A stretch of 9,764 nucleotides of DNA from an uncultured Bacilli bacterium (GTDB taxonomy: Bacteria > Bacillota_I > Bacilli_A > RF39 > UBA660): assembly GCA_934167935.1 (NCBI GenBank), contig CAKPMH010000035.1:1-9764 (forward strand). Direction: 5' to 3'. Below, piece after piece: positions 7,381 through 9,764 of this stretch. The position numbers were made by a program, and so were the translations under genes. Under the pieces are notes generated by a model, which saw only the letters and a list, made by a program, of their open reading frames with translations, had not been told where the DNA came from and did no database searches. The number at the start of each line of letters is the position of its first letter. Position 1 is the first letter of the stretch.

Positions 7381-7409
7381 ATTATAACATATATTTATAA
7401 TTTTCTTAA
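7381..7409 (-). promoter_or_regulatory. Promoter of the nuclease operon
   Basis: On the minus strand TTAAGA (7409-7404) and a perfect TATAAT (7386-7381) are 17 bases apart. A TG one base upstream of the -10 makes it an extended -10 (TGTTATAAT). It lies 30 bases upstream of the large-subunit start codon and diverges from the 107-aa gene. No repeat like the one before the methyltransferase operon is visible here, so the nuclease and methyltransferase promoters may be controlled differently. Confidence 0.6.
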
Positions 7410-7470
7410 CATTCGTAAAAAAAGTTGCATTATTTTTTATTAAGAGTGATTAATACATACGGAGGTGTTT

Positions 7471-7794
7471 ATGTTAAGAAAATGTACTGATGAAGATATA
7501 AGCGATGAAGAATGTGAAAAGATTATTGATCCATTTTATGATAACTATAATAGTTATTTAGAAGAATATGTTGTGCCCGAGGTAATAGCATTTTATATTG
7601 CTAGCTCATTTTACAGAAATGCTATGTGGGAAGCAACTTTTAAACAGCATTTTAATTCTGCATCTGACACTTTTAATCTGGTATATAAAAATTACAAAAA
7701 AACTAAGACCGAAGTTATTAAATTACTTAGATTGAAATATTCTTTAGAAATAATTAATGAAGATCCTTTAGACTTCAAAATAATTGAGTATTAG
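7471..7794 (+). CDS. Small acidic protein of unknown function in the restriction island
   Basis: A 107-aa protein that I do not recognise. The N-terminal 35 residues are strongly acidic (D/E-rich, CTDEDISDEECEK); the remainder is rich in aromatic residues and looks largely helical, with a lysine-rich stretch around 70-85. There is no signal peptide, membrane segment or clear helix-turn-helix. ATG at 7471 is chosen because GGAGGTG (7461-7467) precedes it by five bases; a GTG start at 7465 would lie inside that ribosome binding site. The gene is divergent from the nuclease operon, where control proteins of restriction systems often sit, but it does not look like an XRE-type C protein. It may be a regulator, an accessory factor or a separate defence gene. 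Confidence 0.75.
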   Translation: MLRKCTDEDISDEECEKIIDPFYDNYNSYLEEYVVPEVIAFYIASSFYRNAMWEATFKQHFNSASDTFNLVYKNYKKTKTEVIKLLRLKYSLEIINEDPLDFKIIEY

Positions 7795-7821
7795 TATTTG
7801 CTAATGCTTTTTTATTGCACT

Positions 7822-7843
7822 AAAAAAGGCTCATATTTGAGCC
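7822..7843 (-). terminator. Rho-independent terminator of the replication operon
   Basis: GGCTCA (7828-7833) and TGAGCC (7838-7843) form a six-pair stem with a four-base loop. On the minus strand it is followed directly by six T residues (7827-7822). It lies about 120 bases after the HNH stop and ends the leftward phage operon before it could run into the defence genes. On the plus strand no T-run follows, so it is a poor terminator for the 107-aa gene. Confidence 0.8.
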
Positions 7844-7968
7844 AAATATTTCATCTTTATCAAATACTCTATTTTCCAAAAAACTCACGGAAAACTTAAA
7901 ATTGTGTGAATTTGAGTGGGCTGTGGGTGGAGAAAAAAATATATTTTTAGTATCACTACCCTAGGGGG
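7844..7968. other. Non-coding, GC-richer stretch after HNH, possible cos-related sequence
   Basis: No gene is seen here. Against the AT-rich background it carries a G-rich run GTGGGCTGTGGGTGGAG (about 7916-7932) and the palindrome CCCTAGGG (7959-7966), extended to five Gs, overlapping the end of the HNH gene. In many cos phages of Gram-positive hosts the HNH gene sits next to the terminase genes and the cos site. By position and composition this could be a cos or a remnant of one. This is inference only. Confidence 0.3.
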
Positions 7969-8341
7969 ATGTATATTGTTTTTCAATCATCTTTAATAAT
8001 TCTTCTTTAGTTATTATTCCCTGTTCAGCTCTTTTATGATGCATAGGACATAATGTTATTAGATTTGTACTGTCTAATCGTTTAGAATAATCTTCATCTA
8101 TGGATACTATATGATGTACTTGTAAGTCTTTATAGTTAAACAAGAACGGTGATCCCTCATATCCATTTATACATGCCTGACATAAATACTTATCTCTTTT
8201 CTTAACCTCTTCTCTTTTTTGTTTCCATTCATATGTACTCCTGAATCTATCACTCTTACTACTCTTTTTATACCTATATGGTCTTTTACAAACGATATTA
8301 AAATCATGTATTTTTCCACATACACTACAAGTTTTTAACAT
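7961..8341 (-). CDS. Phage HNH endonuclease
   Basis: A 126-aa HNH nuclease. The structural zinc cysteines are C54/C57 (LCQAC) and C98 with H101/H102 (LCPMHH). The catalytic part is QVHHIV with H76/H77, and N93 lies in STNLITLC. An extra cysteine set at the N-terminus (C5, C8, C18) may form a small zinc knuckle. The gene start overlaps the end of the helicase-loader gene by 17 bases and shows no strong ribosome binding site, so translation is probably coupled. In staphylococcal-type cos phages such HNH proteins act with the terminase in packaging, but here no terminase gene follows. It is the last gene before the operon terminator. Confidence 0.85.
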   Translation of the reverse strand: MLKTCSVCGKIHDFNIVCKRPYRYKKSSKSDRFRSTYEWKQKREEVKKRDKYLCQACINGYEGSPFLFNYKDLQVHHIVSIDEDYSKRLDSTNLITLCPMHHKRAEQGIITKEELLKMIEKQYTSP

Positions 8342-8771
8342 TATCTAATAGTTTTTTATCCTTTTGGTCTATTAGCTTATTCTGTTTAAGAAATTCTTTA
8401 ATATCGTTTTCTACAAATTCTGGTAGATTCCCCTCATCTAACCACATAAGAGTTTTTTCATAACTTCTAAGAGCATGAGAATCAGTTAATTCCTCTACTC
8501 CTTTTTTAAAGTAACCACTTTCTTTCATTTTATCTATAATTGCAATAATGTACTTTTTATTTGCTTCTTTGCATTTATCTCTCAATTGTGAAATTGTAGG
8601 AAAATATTTTGATTCCTTTACTATTTCTTTTATAGCATTATTTAATGTTGAATACGAAATATCACTAAAATATTCAAACCAGCTTTCTAATTGCTCCTGA
8701 TCCATACTTTTAGAATAACAAGCATTTAGATATTTCATACACTTAATAAAAGTTAAATGGGTTAATTTCAT
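8325..8771 (-). CDS. Phage replicative helicase loader (G39P-like)
   Basis: A 148-aa helical protein resembling the phage 'loader and inhibitor of helicase' family (SPP1 G39P, PF11417). Features are an N-terminal helical segment with W and F residues in the SWFEYFSD region, the conserved FPTISQLRDKC motif at roughly residues 56-66, and a charged C-terminus. Such proteins bring the replicative helicase to the initiator-bound origin. ATG at 8771 is preferred over ATG at 8783, since GGAG lies six bases before it, while the earlier ATG has no good site. It overlaps the initiator gene by 29 bases and the HNH gene by 17, so it is tightly coupled to both. No helicase gene is visible, so the host DnaB/DnaC helicase is the likely cargo. 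Confidence 0.72.
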   Translation of the reverse strand: MKLTHLTFIKCMKYLNACYSKSMDQEQLESWFEYFSDISYSTLNNAIKEIVKESKYFPTISQLRDKCKEANKKYIIAIIDKMKESGYFKKGVEELTDSHALRSYEKTLMWLDEGNLPEFVENDIKEFLKQNKLIDQKDKKLLDNVKNL

Positions 8772-9597
8772 CTTTTTCTCCATTTTGTCTTGCTTCTATC
8801 ATTTGGTCTAATTCTTTAAATGAAATATCTTTTAATGTTTTCTTTTTTACAGGCTGATTATAATAGTTCTCAAATTTATCTCCAAATAATGTGTATGGAT
8901 TTAAATGAACTACCATTTTAGTATCTTTCCATTCATCAAACTTCTTATCAATAACTATTTGAAAGTCGAGTATCTTGTATCCTTTTTCTATCCAATTATT
9001 AATAAGTCCTTTTATCTTTTCATTTTCCCAAATGTATGAAGAATTAATTTTCTTATTTAAATAATCAATAACATCTTTTACGACAACATCATTGCCAGAC
9101 AGGATAGTTATATCTTCTCTCTTCTCCACTATATTATTCTTTTCTTCTCTTTTCTTTTCTAAACTATTCTTTTCTTTACTTAACTTATCTTTACTATTCT
9201 TATCTATACTATTCTTGGTATCCATTTGGTTTCCATCTGGTATACCATTGGTATCCAATATAATATATTCATTATTTTCAGCAATATCTAACCTACTAAA
9301 TTCATTTTGAAAAATAGTAGGCCTATATCTATCGCTTCTAACAGTATTATTTATTTTCCAATGTTTTATGGCGATCACATCAGAATCAAATATATAAATA
9401 AAAGATTTGTCTATTAAAGATTGTAGATCTTCTTCAGTTGCTCCAATGAGCTTCATATAAGATCTATAATTTTTAGCTAGCCCATCATCATCTGCTAACA
9501 TACCCATATGAAAATATAAGCATTGAGCTTCAGCAGATAGTTCTAAAAAGTCGTCACTTGTTGTAACAACCTTATCAAACATTCTTTTTTGAGCCAC
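8743..9597 (-). CDS. Phage replisome organiser / replication initiator
   Basis: A 284-aa initiator protein. Residues 1-110 look like the winged-helix N-terminus of phage replisome organisers (DnaD-like region). Residues 124-162 are a charged K/E/N/S linker built of five-residue units. Residues 172-248 match the conserved phage C-terminal domain Phg_2220_C, with VIDYLNKK, VIDKKFDEW and NPYTLFGDKFENYYNQ. It probably binds the origin and recruits the helicase loader encoded just downstream. The start is GTG at 9597 with AAGG eight bases upstream. The gene carries two repeat arrays (9112-9216 and 9215-9258) that look like the element's own origin. It is co-transcribed with the loader and the HNH gene. 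Confidence 0.8.
   Translation of the reverse strand: MAQKRMFDKVVTTSDDFLELSAEAQCLYFHMGMLADDDGLAKNYRSYMKLIGATEEDLQSLIDKSFIYIFDSDVIAIKHWKINNTVRSDRYRPTIFQNEFSRLDIAENNEYIILDTNGIPDGNQMDTKNSIDKNSKDKLSKEKNSLEKKREEKNNIVEKREDITILSGNDVVVKDVIDYLNKKINSSYIWENEKIKGLINNWIEKGYKILDFQIVIDKKFDEWKDTKMVVHLNPYTLFGDKFENYYNQPVKKKTLKDISFKELDQMIEARQNGEKDEINPFNFY
9112..9216 (-). repeat. Seven 15-bp AT-rich units in the initiator gene
   Basis: On the minus strand the unit is close to AAGAATAGTAAAGAT and repeats seven times in frame, encoding pentapeptides such as KNSID, KNSKD, KLSKE and KNSLE (residues 128-162). AAGAATAGT is exact at 9216-9208, 9201-9193 and 9171-9163, and near-exact at 9141-9133; the others are degenerate. 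The strand is almost purely purine. Next to the 11-bp iterons it could serve as the DNA unwinding region of an origin, or simply encode a flexible linker. Confidence 0.6.
9215..9258. repeat. Four tandem 11-bp iterons, candidate replication origin
   Basis: On the plus strand four units follow each other without gap: TTGGTATCCAT (9215), TTGGTTTCCAT (9226), CTGGTATACCA (9237) and TTGGTATCCAA (9248). The 11-base period is one helical turn and is not a multiple of three, so it cannot come from repeated amino acids; the selection must be on DNA. Iterons in the middle of the initiator gene beside an AT-rich block are the known arrangement of lambda ori and several Gram-positive phage origins. The initiator encoded here is the likely binder. 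Confidence 0.65.
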
Positions 9598-9635
9598 AAT
9601 TATTTCCTTTTGATATAGATGAAATAAAACTGCAA

Positions 9636-9764
9636 TTATTGTTTCTCATAAGCGGAAACCTCTTTTAGATAATTAATATCTATATTGAAATATTTTAAAA
9701 CTTCAACCATAGGCACCAAACCTCTATTACGAACTTTAGAATCATCTCCATATAAGGATATGGC
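9636..9764 (-). CDS. C-terminal end of an unidentified phage gene (partial)
   Basis: The frame is open from the window edge to TAA at 9636-9638, giving 42 residues that begin near AISLYGDDSKVRNRGL and end SAYEKQ. It lies 38 bases upstream of the initiator gene in the same direction, so it probably belongs to the same operon. The fragment is mixed charged and helical with no motif I can assign. A regulatory or replication-module protein would fit the position, but this is only context. Confidence 0.55.
   Translation of the reverse strand, partial: AISLYGDDSKVRNRGLVPMVEVLKYFNIDINYLKEVSAYEKQ

Noticed and set aside
7425..7456. Promoter for the 107-aa gene (TTGCAT with a -10 near 7451)
   Set aside because: The spacing is poor, and the transcription start would fall inside the ribosome binding site. 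I could not place a convincing promoter for this gene.
1..9764. CRISPR array, tRNA or rRNA genes, insertion sequences
   Set aside because: No regularly spaced repeat-spacer pattern, no cloverleaf or rRNA-like stretch, and no transposase frame or terminal inverted repeats were seen. The tandem arrays present have no spacers.

Overview
The window is strongly AT-rich, has good AGGAGG-type ribosome binding sites, and carries phage replication families typical of low-GC Gram-positives. It therefore looks like a Firmicute accessory region (Clostridium-like; I cannot name a genus). It reads as part of a prophage or phage satellite with a seven-gene defence cargo. The cargo lies between two intrinsic terminators, at about 318-337 and 7822-7843.

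Left flank (1-405): no convincing gene. It holds a bidirectional terminator, a weaker hairpin, two diverged copies of one sequence block and a tandem 11-bp repeat, so it may be close to an element end or attachment region. Defence block (406-7794): (i) a minus-strand pair, an ASCH-domain protein followed by a compact OLD-type ABC ATPase/TOPRIM nuclease; (ii) a divergent plus-strand pair of adenine/cytosine-N4 type DNA methyltransferases, overlapping by one base; (iii) a minus-strand pair of PD-(D/E)XK-like nuclease subunits (496 and 207 aa, ATGA overlap) convergent with the methyltransferases; (iv) a divergent 107-aa protein of unknown function.

Groups (ii) and (iii) together look like a Type II restriction-modification system with an asymmetric target: one methyltransferase per strand and a heterodimeric nuclease. 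The large/small subunit plan resembles BsrDI/BtsI. The promoter of the methyltransferase operon carries two 12-bp direct repeats exactly 21 bp apart, each containing CATTGC. This is the complement of GCAATG, the BsrDI site, which suggests that the system may control itself through its own target sequence.

Right part (7822-9764): a leftward phage operon made of an unidentified partial gene, a replisome organiser (initiator) with a Phg_2220_C-type C-terminus, a G39P-like helicase loader and an HNH endonuclease, closed by a terminator. Inside the initiator gene lie four tandem 11-bp iterons (9215-9258), followed directly by seven AT-rich 15-bp units (9112-9216). This is the layout of a lambda-like replication origin. 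The terminase genes that usually follow the HNH gene are missing; instead there is a short GC-richer non-coding stretch that could be a cos-related sequence, and then the defence cargo.
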